Assembly: GCF_000383095.1 (NCBI RefSeq)
Contig: NZ_AORL01000022.1
Span: 124,001 to 188,000, forward strand
DNA: 64,000 bases
From: Sphingomonas sp. PR090111-T3T-6A
Lineage (GTDB): Bacteria; Pseudomonadota; Alphaproteobacteria; Sphingomonadales; Sphingomonadaceae
Direction of reading: 5' to 3'
The notes below the pieces were generated by a model, which saw nothing but the letters and a program-made list of their open reading frames with translations, made no database searches and was not told the DNA's origin. Shown one piece after another: positions 56,695-64,000 of the stretch. The translations under genes and the position numbers were made by a program. Position 1 is the stretch's first letter. Each line of letters opens with the position of its first letter.

Positions 56695-56934
56695 TCAGCC
56701 GTGCGGATGGGCGAGGAGGAGCAGCAGCACCGCCGCGATCACCGCCAGCGCCTGGAACTGGATGCGCCGCCACATCATCTGGTTCTGCTTGAGGCTCGAC
56801 TGGCTCGGCCCCTCCTGCGGATCGCGGCGCAGCTCCTCGTCGGTCGTGCGCAGGAAGGTGATGATCCCCCGCACCAGCGCGACCAGCGCGCCGATCGCGA
56901 ACAGGATCACGAGGATGAACAGCACCGTCTGCAT
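56695..56934 (-). CDS. HIG1-like twin transmembrane protein
   Basis: 79 residues with two membrane helices: VLFILVILFAIGALVALVRGI at the N-terminus and ALAVIAAVLLLLLA at the C-terminus, joined by a charged loop ending QNQMMWRRIQFQ. This M-x-x-R-x-x-x-Q type segment marks the HIG1 (hypoxia-induced) family, whose members touch respiratory complexes. In Alphaproteobacteria a gene of this type often precedes the PduO gene, as here (13 bases). Confidence 0.78.
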   Translation of the reverse strand: MQTVLFILVILFAIGALVALVRGIITFLRTTDEELRRDPQEGPSQSSLKQNQMMWRRIQFQALAVIAAVLLLLLAHPHG

Positions 56935-56976
56935 CCCCTCACCCTAGACCTGTTGACGCCCTTGGCAATCCTCTCT

Positions 56977-57858
56977 TCACAGACTGCCGAGCATCGCCCC
57001 GAAGCCGCGGGGCAGCCGCCCGGCCCTGAGCGTCCCGACCAGATCGGCAGGGTCCGCCCCCGCCTCGCGTAGGTCCGCCAGCGTGCGCGCGCCGGCCCGC
57101 TTGGCCAGCCTGCGCCCCTCCGCGTCGGCGAGCAGCGGGTGGTGGTGATAGCGCGGCGTCGGCAGGCCGAGCAGCGCCTGGAGCAGGCGATGGACATGCG
57201 TCGCCTCGAACAGGTCCAGCCCGCGCACCACGTCGGTCACGCCCTGCCACGCATCGTCGACGGTGACGGCGAGATGGTAGGAGGCGGGCGCATCCTTGCG
57301 CGCCAGCACCACGTCGCCGAAACTTTGAGGATCGGCCTCGATCATGCCGGCGGTGGCGTCATGCCAGCGCAAAGGCCCCGCGAACGCCGCCGCGCGCGCC
57401 ATGTCGAGGCGCCATGCATGGGGCTCGGCCGCGATCCGCGTCCGCCGCGTCGCGGGATCGAGCGCGCGGCAGGTACCGGGATAGGCCGCCCCTTCCGGCC
57501 CATGCGGCGCCGTCGCCGCGGCCGCGATGTCGGCGCGCGTGCAGAAGCAGGGATAGAGCAGCCCCGCCGCGCCGAGCGCGCCCAGCGCCGCGCGGTACGC
57601 ATCGAGCCGCGCCGACTGGCGCAGCACCGGTCCGTCCCATGTCAGCCCCAGCCAGCGCAGATCCTCCTCGATCCCCGCCACGAACGCCTCGCGCGAGCGA
57701 CCGGGATCGATGTCTTCCATGCGCAGCAGGAAGCGCCCGCCCGTCGCGCGCGCCAGATCATGCGAACGCAATGCCGAATAAGCGTGTCCCGGATGCAACC
57801 GCCCGGTCGGGCTCGGTGCGAAGCGGGTGACGACGGCGCTGGCAGGGGTCAAATTCAT
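56977..57858 (-). CDS. gluQRS: Glutamyl-Q tRNA(Asp) synthetase
   Basis: 293 residues from the ATG at 57858; an in-frame ATG at 57891 would add 11. It attaches glutamate to the queuine base of tRNA-Asp. It resembles the catalytic half of GluRS and lacks an anticodon domain. HIGH-type motif HPGHAYSALRSHD, RMEDIDPGRS, Zn-type CFC and GTC cysteines, and a KMSKS-like RRLAKRAG. A queuosine precursor transporter gene is also present at 49 kb, which fits queuosine use. Confidence 0.93.
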   Translation of the reverse strand: MNLTPASAVVTRFAPSPTGRLHPGHAYSALRSHDLARATGGRFLLRMEDIDPGRSREAFVAGIEEDLRWLGLTWDGPVLRQSARLDAYRAALGALGAAGLLYPCFCTRADIAAAATAPHGPEGAAYPGTCRALDPATRRTRIAAEPHAWRLDMARAAAFAGPLRWHDATAGMIEADPQSFGDVVLARKDAPASYHLAVTVDDAWQGVTDVVRGLDLFEATHVHRLLQALLGLPTPRYHHHPLLADAEGRRLAKRAGARTLADLREAGADPADLVGTLRAGRLPRGFGAMLGSL

Positions 57859-58035
57859 CAAGCCGGCTCTTGACCGCGAGTCGTGAGACATGTTGTCATG
57901 CTCCGGTCACGCTGTTCGGGCATCCGATGCGCGACGAAGAGACGACGCAGTGCCCTTACCGGCAACGCGTCCTGAGTGCGACAGGGCATGAAGCTGGCTC
58001 GGGCGGGCGCCGCCGAGCGGAGGTCATGTCGTTCC

Positions 58036-58602
58036 ATGTATCACCCCGATCTGATCCGGCACCCCGATGGATGCCCCACGCTGGTGCTCAACGCGGATTA
58101 TACGCCGCTGAGCTATTATCCACTGTCGCTCTGGCCCTGGCAGACCGCCATCAAGGCCGTGTTCCTCGAACGGGTCGACATCGTCTCCCACTATGAGCGC
58201 GAGGTGCATTCGCCCAGCTTCTCGATGAAGCTGCCCTCGGTGATCGCGCTTCGGCAATTCGTGAAGCCGTCGGCCTATCCGGCGTTCACGCGCTTCAACC
58301 TGTTCCTGCGCGACAGCTTCGCCTGCCAATATTGCGGTTGCCGCCACGATCTGACGTTCGACCATGTCGTCCCCCGTGCACAAGGCGGCCGCACCACATG
58401 GGAGAATGTGGCCACCGCCTGCGCCCCATGCAACCTGCGCAAAGGCGGCCGCACGCCCCGGCAGGCGCACATGGAGCTGGCCAGCACGCCCGAACGGCCG
58501 ACGAGCTGGGCGCTTCAGGAGAATGGCCGGCGCTTCCCGCCCAACTATCTCCACGATAGTTGGCACGACTGGCTCTATTGGGATGTGCCGCTGGAGGCAT
58601 GA
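58036..58602 (+). CDS. HNH endonuclease
   Basis: 188 residues from the ATG at 58036. GGAGG lies 13 bases upstream; a Met at 57988 in frame could also be used. The HNH core is CQYCG (Cys97, Cys100), LTFDHVVPRAQGG with His110, and ENVATACAPCNLRKGG with Cys129 and Cys132 and the conserved Asn. Homologues with the LVLNADYTPLSYYPLSLWPW start are widespread chromosomal genes in Alphaproteobacteria of unknown physiological target. The 177-base gap before it shows no further gene. Confidence 0.9.
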   Translation: MYHPDLIRHPDGCPTLVLNADYTPLSYYPLSLWPWQTAIKAVFLERVDIVSHYEREVHSPSFSMKLPSVIALRQFVKPSAYPAFTRFNLFLRDSFACQYCGCRHDLTFDHVVPRAQGGRTTWENVATACAPCNLRKGGRTPRQAHMELASTPERPTSWALQENGRRFPPNYLHDSWHDWLYWDVPLEA

Positions 58603-58687
58603 TTTCAGAAAGATTCTGACAGATATCAGGGAATACAACGCAACAAAGCATTGACGCGACCGCTGCTGCGATGCAGCACCCCCCGCC

Positions 58688-61357
58688 ATGGCCACGACCT
58701 TTCCCATCACGCAGAATCCTGATGTCCGTTTCCTCGGCAAGCTGCTGGGGGATGTGATCCGCGCGCATGGCGGCGACGCGCTGTTCCGGCGCATCGAATA
58801 TATCCGCTCCGTCTCGGTGGACCGCGCGCGCGGCATCGCCGGCGCCGACGCGATCGACACCGGGCTCGACGCGCTGACGCTGGACGACACGCTGGCCTTC
58901 GTGCGCGGCTTCATGCTGTTCTCGATGCTCGCCAACCTCGCCGAGGACCGGCAGGGCGTCGCCGCCGAGCCCGACGCCGACGTGGCGCGCACGCTGACCC
59001 GTCTGGAGCGGCAGGGCATCGGCCGCGACAAGGTGCTGGCGCTGCTCGAGCATTCGCTGCTCGTCCCCGTGCTCACCGCGCACCCGACCGAAGTGCGCCG
59101 CAAGAGCATGATCGACCATCGCAACCACATCGCCGAGCTGATGCAGCTCAAGGATGCCGGCGCGCTCGAGACGGAAGACGGCGATCTGGTCGAGGAGGCG
59201 ATCGTCCGCCAGATCGCGCTGCTCTGGCAGACGCGGACGCTGCGCCGCGAGCGCCTCTATGTGGTCGACGAGATCGATACGGCCCTCGCCTATCTGCGCG
59301 ACGTGCTGCTGCCGACGCTGCCGGCCCTCTATGCGCGCTGGGACCGGGCGCTGGGCGAGCACACGCCCTCCTTCCTGCGGCTGGGCAACTGGATCGGCGG
59401 CGATCGCGACGGCAATCCCAATGTCGGCGCGGATTCGCTGAATCATGTCCTTGCCCGCTCGGCGGAAGCGGTGATCGGCCATTATCTCGACGAGATCCAC
59501 GCGCTCGGTGCCGAGCTTTCGATCTCGACCGAGCTGGCGCCAGTGAGCGAGGCGCTGGTCGCGCTGGCCGATGCCGCGCACGATCCGGGCCGCGCCCGTG
59601 GCGACGAGCCCTATCGCCGCGCGCTCACCGGCATCTATGCGCGCCTGGCCGCCACCTATGCCGAAATTGTCGGCCATGCCCCGCCCCGCCCGGCGCGGGT
59701 GGAGGCGGAGGCCTATCCCGATCCGCAGGCGCTGCGCCACGATCTCTCGATCCTCGCCGAGGAGCTGGGCAGCGAAGGCGGCGGCGCGCTCGCCCGGCTG
59801 ATCCGCGCGATCGACATCTTCGGCTTCCACCTGGCGACGCTCGACCTGCGCCAGAATGCCGATGTGCACGAGCGCGTCGTCGCCGAGCTGCTCAGGGTGT
59901 CGGGCGTCGAGGCCGACTATCTCGCGCTCGACGAGGCGGCGCGCGTCGCCCTTCTCCGCCGCGAGCTCGCCCATGCCCGCCCGCTGTCGAGCCCGTGGGG
60001 CGACTATTCGGACGAGACGCGCTCCGAGCTCGCCATCCTGCGCGCGGCTGCCGAGGCGCACCGGCGCTACGGCCCGGCCTCGATCGGCATCTACAACATC
60101 TCCAAGTCCGAGAGCGTGTCGGACATGCTGGAGGTCCACACGCTCCTCAAGGAGGTCGGCCTCTATCGCCCGGCCGCCAACGAGGGCGAGGCGCCCCATG
60201 CCGCGATCATGGCCGTCCCCCTGTTCGAGACGATCGGCGACCTTGAGAATGCCCCGAGCGTGATGGCCGACTGGCTCGCGCTTCCCGAGATTGCCCTCCT
60301 CACCCGCGCGCGCGGGCATCAGGAGGTGATGGTCGGCTATTCGGACTCCAACAAGGATGGCGGCTATCTCACCTCGGTCTGGTCACTGCATCAGGCGAGC
60401 CGGGCGCTGGCGCCGGTGTTCGCCAAGGCGGGCGTCCGCATGCAGCTTTTCCACGGCCGCGGCGGCGCGGTCGGGCGTGGCGGAGGCTCCTCCTTCGCGG
60501 CGATCCAGGCGCAGCCGCCGGGCACCGTCAACGGCCGCATCCGCATCACCGAGCAGGGCGAGGTGATCGCCGCCAAATATGGCACGCGCGATTCCGCCGC
60601 GGTGAATCTGGAGGCGATGGCGTCCGCCACCCTCCTCGCCTCGCTGGAGGCGCCCAAGCTGTCGAATGCGGACTATGAACGCTTCGCCGGCGCGATGGCG
60701 TCGATCTCGGACACGGCATTCAAGACCTATCGCGATCTCGTCTATGGCGACGACCGCTTCCGCACCTTCTTCCGCCAGATCACGCCGCTGCCCGAGATTT
60801 CCGGCCTCAAGATCGGCTCCCGCCCCGCCAGCCGCACCAAGTCGGACCGGATCGAGGATCTGCGCGCGATCCCGTGGGTCTTCTCCTGGGCGCAGGCGCG
60901 GATCATGCTGCCGGGCTGGTACGGCGTCGGGCGCGCGCTCAGCGACTTCCCCGACATGGGGCTGCTGCGCGAGATGCTGGAGGGCTGGCCCTTCCTCGCC
61001 GCCACGCTCGCCAACATGGAGATGGTGCTGGCGAAATCGGACATGAAGATCGCCGCCCACTATCTCCCGCTCGTCGAGGACAAGGCCGCGGGCGAGGCGA
61101 TCTTCGGCCGCATCCGCGACGGCTGGGAACGCTCGCACGATGCGCTGCTGGCGGTCACGCGCCAGACGCGGCTGCTCGAGAAGCTCCCCGCGCTCGACAG
61201 CTCGATCCGCCTGCGCCTGCCCTATATCGAGCCGCTCAACCTCCTCCAGGTCGAGCTGCTCAAGCGCCACCGCGCCGGCGAGACCGATCCGCGCATCCGC
61301 GAAGGCATCGAGCTGTCGATCAACGCGATCGCGACGGCGCTGCGCAACAGCGGCTAA
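58688..61357 (+). CDS. ppc: Phosphoenolpyruvate carboxylase
   Basis: 889 residues, the normal size. It adds bicarbonate to phosphoenolpyruvate to give oxaloacetate, refilling the TCA cycle. Key motifs: LTAHPTEVRRKS with catalytic His near residue 136, GGDRDGNPNV, GYSDSNKDGGY near 555, FHGRGGAVGRGGG near 595 and RAIPWVFSW near 727. A TGCTGC-GAT-GCAGCA palindrome lies just before the ATG. It ends in a 4-base overlap with the convergent sensor kinase gene. Confidence 0.97.
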   Translation: MATTFPITQNPDVRFLGKLLGDVIRAHGGDALFRRIEYIRSVSVDRARGIAGADAIDTGLDALTLDDTLAFVRGFMLFSMLANLAEDRQGVAAEPDADVARTLTRLERQGIGRDKVLALLEHSLLVPVLTAHPTEVRRKSMIDHRNHIAELMQLKDAGALETEDGDLVEEAIVRQIALLWQTRTLRRERLYVVDEIDTALAYLRDVLLPTLPALYARWDRALGEHTPSFLRLGNWIGGDRDGNPNVGADSLNHVLARSAEAVIGHYLDEIHALGAELSISTELAPVSEALVALADAAHDPGRARGDEPYRRALTGIYARLAATYAEIVGHAPPRPARVEAEAYPDPQALRHDLSILAEELGSEGGGALARLIRAIDIFGFHLATLDLRQNADVHERVVAELLRVSGVEADYLALDEAARVALLRRELAHARPLSSPWGDYSDETRSELAILRAAAEAHRRYGPASIGIYNISKSESVSDMLEVHTLLKEVGLYRPAANEGEAPHAAIMAVPLFETIGDLENAPSVMADWLALPEIALLTRARGHQEVMVGYSDSNKDGGYLTSVWSLHQASRALAPVFAKAGVRMQLFHGRGGAVGRGGGSSFAAIQAQPPGTVNGRIRITEQGEVIAAKYGTRDSAAVNLEAMASATLLASLEAPKLSNADYERFAGAMASISDTAFKTYRDLVYGDDRFRTFFRQITPLPEISGLKIGSRPASRTKSDRIEDLRAIPWVFSWAQARIMLPGWYGVGRALSDFPDMGLLREMLEGWPFLAATLANMEMVLAKSDMKIAAHYLPLVEDKAAGEAIFGRIRDGWERSHDALLAVTRQTRLLEKLPALDSSIRLRLPYIEPLNLLQVELLKRHRAGETDPRIREGIELSINAIATALRNSG

Positions 61358-62697
61358 GCCGCGGCCGGAAGCTCCACCGTCACGGCCAGGCCGCCGCCGT
61401 CGCGATTGCCGGCCTGGATCGTGCCGCCATGCGCCTGCGCGATCGACCGCGCGATGGCGAGGCCGAGCCCCAGCCCGCCGGTCGAGCGGCTGCGCGACGG
61501 GTCGCGCCGCTCGAACGGCTCGAACATGCGCTCCAGCTCGTCCTCGGGGATGCCCGGCCCGCGATCCGCGACGGTCAGCCGCGCCCGATCGATATCGCGC
61601 TGGACGATCAGCTCGGCGCCGCCGCCATATTGCACGGCATTGTCGATGAGATTCTGGATCATCCGCTCCAACGCCGAGCGGTCCCCGTCCACCACCGCAC
61701 GCTCGATCATCGCGATCGAGACCGGCGAACCCGTGTCGCTCGCCTCGCCCGCCAGCCGGCGCGCCAGCGCCGCGAGGTCGACGGGATGGCGCTCGCCCGT
61801 CCCCGCGTCACCGCGCAGGAAGCCGATCGTCGCGGTCACCATCTGGCGCATCTGCTCGATATCGGCCTGCACCGGCGTGCGGATCTTGTCCGGCGCGCCC
61901 TCGATGCGGAAGGCGATGCGCGCCATCGGCGTGCGCAGATCATGCGCGATGGCGCCGATCATCGCGGTACGCTCGCGCAAATGGGCGTGGAGGCGGGCGT
62001 GCATCTCGTTCAGCGCCTGCGCGGTCAGGCGCAGCTCCGACGGCCCCTCGACTGGCACGGGCGGCGCGTCGCGATCATGGCCCAGCCGCTCGACCGCCCC
62101 GACGAACCGGCGGATCGGCCGCGTCAGCCGCCGCGCGAACAGCCAGCCGAAGGGCAGCAGCGCCAGCGCCGTCAGCCCGAACCAGATCATCGTGCGCTGC
62201 TGCCACGCGGTGATGCCGGCCTTGGGCGGCGTCCTCAGCACGCGCCAGCCGCCTGCGGGATCGCGCTCGGCGGCTTCCACCGTGTTGAAGAAATAGGGCT
62301 GGCCGTGACGGATCGGCACGGCGCTGCTGCCCGGCTGGCGGGTGAAGGGGAAGACCTCCGACTGATCCGCCTCGAACAGCAGGCGGACATCGTCCACCGG
62401 CCGGCCGAGCTGATAGGCCAGCCGCGCGGTGATCGCGGGATCGGAAATCATGCCGCCTTCGGCCACAGGCTCGCTGTCGACATGGCGGACGGTCAGTTCG
62501 TGGACCGAGCCCGGCTCCAGCCGCAACCGTTCGGCGATCTCCGTCATGGTGTAGAAGTCCGGCCGCGGCGCCGGCAGATAGATGACCAGCAGGATCGAGA
62601 TGATCTGCGCCATCACCAGCCCCGCCAGCAGCAGGACCAGCGTCTGCCAGAAGATCGGCAGCGCCCCGAAGCGCAGGCTGGGCCGCCCCTCAGCCAT
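61354..62697 (-). CDS. Sensor histidine kinase (EnvZ-like, HAMP)
   Basis: 447 residues. First membrane helix at about 15-40 (LPIFWQTLVLLLAGLVMAQ), a periplasmic sensor region of about 125 residues, second helix near 168-190, a HAMP domain (RRLTRPIRRFVGAVERLG), the H-box IAHDLRTPMAR near residue 250, the N-box NLIDNAVQYGG and the G-boxes DRGPGIPEDELERMF and GGLGLGLAI. It phosphorylates the response regulator encoded just upstream, whose gene overlaps by 8 bases. The signal is unknown. Confidence 0.93.
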   Translation of the reverse strand: MAEGRPSLRFGALPIFWQTLVLLLAGLVMAQIISILLVIYLPAPRPDFYTMTEIAERLRLEPGSVHELTVRHVDSEPVAEGGMISDPAITARLAYQLGRPVDDVRLLFEADQSEVFPFTRQPGSSAVPIRHGQPYFFNTVEAAERDPAGGWRVLRTPPKAGITAWQQRTMIWFGLTALALLPFGWLFARRLTRPIRRFVGAVERLGHDRDAPPVPVEGPSELRLTAQALNEMHARLHAHLRERTAMIGAIAHDLRTPMARIAFRIEGAPDKIRTPVQADIEQMRQMVTATIGFLRGDAGTGERHPVDLAALARRLAGEASDTGSPVSIAMIERAVVDGDRSALERMIQNLIDNAVQYGGGAELIVQRDIDRARLTVADRGPGIPEDELERMFEPFERRDPSRSRSTGGLGLGLAIARSIAQAHGGTIQAGNRDGGGLAVTVELPAAA

Positions 62698-63412
62698 CCT
62701 CGGGCCTCAGCGCGAGCATATAGCCTTCGTTGCGGATGGTGCGGATCGGATCGCCCGGCCCGAGCTTCTTCCGCAGCCGGCTGATGGTGACGTCGATCGC
62801 GCGATCGAACACGTCGGCGTCGGAGCCCTTGGCCAGCTCGATCAGCGTGTCGCGCGAGAGGACTCGCTGCGGCCGGTCGAGGAAGGCGGTGAGCACCCGA
62901 AACTCCGCGTCGGTGAGCGGCGCGTCGGGATAGCCGGTGCGATAGAGGGTCCGTTCCACCAGATCGAGCGACCAGTCGCCGAAGCGCCGGCGCGGCGTGG
63001 CACCACCGCCCAGATCGGTCGTCACCTCGTCAGGGCGGGACGTCCGCCGCAGCAGCGCGCGCACGCGAGCGAGCAGCTCGCGGGGATTGCAGGGCTTGGC
63101 GAGATAGTCGTCCGCGCCGACTTCGAGGCCGACGATGCGGTCCACATCCTCGCCCATGGCGGAGAGCATGATGACGGGCGTGCGGTCCTTCCCCCGCATC
63201 CGCCTGAGCACAGAGAGGCCGTCCTCGCCCGGCATCATCAGGTCGAGGATCACGCAGTCGAAGCGCTGGCGGGCGAGCGCCGCGTCCATGCCTTCGGCGT
63301 CGGCGGCGGTCTCGACATCGATATGATGGTCGCGCAGGAAGCCGGCGATCAGGTCGCGCAGGTCGGCATCGTCGTCGACGACCAGCAGGCGGGGCGGGGT
63401 GAGGTCGTTCAT
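62690..63412 (-). CDS. OmpR family response regulator
   Basis: 240 residues. Receiver domain with acidic pocket VVDDDAD, phospho-acceptor Asp57 (VILDLMMPGEDG), and Lys106 (DDYLAKP); C-terminal winged helix with LTDAEFRVLTAFLDRPQRVLSRD and DVTISRLRKKLGPGD. Partner of the kinase encoded directly downstream (8-base overlap). The upstream EF-hand gene overlaps by 4 bases, so a calcium-binding secreted protein is transcribed together with the two-component pair. Confidence 0.94.
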   Translation of the reverse strand: MNDLTPPRLLVVDDDADLRDLIAGFLRDHHIDVETAADAEGMDAALARQRFDCVILDLMMPGEDGLSVLRRMRGKDRTPVIMLSAMGEDVDRIVGLEVGADDYLAKPCNPRELLARVRALLRRTSRPDEVTTDLGGGATPRRRFGDWSLDLVERTLYRTGYPDAPLTDAEFRVLTAFLDRPQRVLSRDTLIELAKGSDADVFDRAIDVTISRLRKKLGPGDPIRTIRNEGYMLALRPEDG

Positions 63413-64000
63413 CGCTTCTTCCTATCGGCCTCGGCGCGGCACGCGTCGATGTCCTTCTGCGCCGGCGAGCGGGGCAGTGTATCGTATGTCAGATAGCCGC
63501 GCCCCGTGGGATCGAGCAGCGGGAAGCGACGGGACGCCACCTCCGCCAGCTCGGCGCGCGACACGCCGCGATTGAGATCGAGGTCGGCCGAGACGATCGG
63601 CTGCGGGATGTTGAGCGACGCCCAGATCCCCGCGCCATAAGGCGCTTCATAATCGGCGCGCTGGCGGGCAGCGGCCTTGGCCTCGCGCTTCTGCTTGCCC
63701 GTGCGGGGGCGCTTGTCCTGCCCGCGCTGATAGAGCTTGATCTCGGGCGCGAGCTGATTCTCGTAGAAGGACATTTCCTCGGGATCGATCTCACCCGAAC
63801 GATCGCGATCCAGCACGGTGAAATAGCGATCCGCGTCCGCCTGGAACTCGGCCAGCGTCAGCTTCCCGTCATGGTCGGCGTCGGCGGCGGTGAACCACGC
63901 CTTCATCGGATCGCTCTGCCCGTCGGTGCGGAAAGGCTGGCCCATCGGCGCGATATAGGCGCGCGCGAAGGGCGGACCGCAGCCGGCCGCAGCCCCCGTG
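63409..64000 (-). CDS. EF-hand domain protein, 5' end cut by the window
   Basis: At least 196 residues; the frame stays open to the window edge (ending in GCGPPFARAYIAP before the ATG at 63945), so the true start with a likely signal peptide lies beyond. EF-hand loops DADHDGKLTLAE and DRDRSGEIDPEE are intact; two later ones (DLDLNRGVSRAE and DPTGRGYLTYDT) are degenerate. A Lys/Arg-rich segment (RPRTGKQKREAKAAARQR) lies between. It overlaps the response regulator start by 4 bases. Confidence 0.82.
   Translation of the reverse strand, partial: TGAAAGCGPPFARAYIAPMGQPFRTDGQSDPMKAWFTAADADHDGKLTLAEFQADADRYFTVLDRDRSGEIDPEEMSFYENQLAPEIKLYQRGQDKRPRTGKQKREAKAAARQRADYEAPYGAGIWASLNIPQPIVSADLDLNRGVSRAELAEVASRRFPLLDPTGRGYLTYDTLPRSPAQKDIDACRAEADRKKR

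Noticed and set aside
58295-60319. A 674-codon minus-strand open frame opposite ppc and the HNH gene
   Set aside because: Antisense shadow of ppc; composition is low in hydrophobic structure and motif-free.

Overview
The window looks like a chromosomal segment of a high-GC alphaproteobacterium, most likely a sphingomonad (Sphingomonas or a relative). The basis is gene order and content: fabH-ihfA-merR, rnd-lptC-lptA-lptB-rpoN, an IalB-like gene before rlmN, a class I lysyl-tRNA synthetase, RcnB-like and DUF885 secreted proteins, and a two-domain cold-shock protein. No rRNA, tRNA, CRISPR array, insertion sequence or prophage is visible. Genes are tightly packed, many overlap by 1-8 bases, and no gene-free stretch exceeds 300 bases.

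Layout. 1-5 kb: end of fabH, ihfA, a MerR regulator, a SixA-like phosphatase and a DinG-type helicase. 5-12 kb: lysK, a secreted repeat protein, a palindromic intergenic repeat, a NYN-LOTUS protein, a DUF885 protein and two RcnB-like proteins. 12-16 kb: a LysR regulator divergent from a YeiH-type exporter, an orphan [2Fe-2S] subunit with a slipin, and a glycine-rich double cold-shock protein. 16-23 kb: terC, then the Lpt/RpoN operon, a candidate small RNA and a divergent 2OG-Fe(II) oxygenase-like gene. 23-31 kb: gyrB, recF and dnaN on the minus strand, interleaved with an OmpA protein, a KgtP-like transporter and small membrane proteins. 31-36 kb: an IalB-like gene, rlmN, cfa, an EF-hand protein and argG.

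36-45.4 kb is the most distinctive region. It holds an FAD oxidoreductase, three large membrane proteins of GT-C appearance (two are clear paralogues), a SAM methyltransferase, a GtrB/DPM-like glycosyltransferase and a GtrA-like protein. Together they suggest a lipid-linked sugar transfer system acting at the periplasmic face.

45-50 kb: a minus-strand run yhhQ, argB, yggT, folD, a secreted protein and marC. 50-58 kb: a CNT nucleoside transporter, a PsiF-like repeat protein, a secreted HIT protein, a 3-hydroxyacyl-CoA dehydrogenase, the ergothioneine genes egtD and egtB, a PduO adenosyltransferase, a HIG1-like protein and gluQRS. 58-64 kb: an HNH endonuclease, ppc, a sensor kinase/response regulator pair and an EF-hand protein cut by the window end.

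All calls come from reading sequence and motifs. No database search was run. Start sites were chosen from motif position, Shine-Dalgarno sequence and overlap with neighbours.
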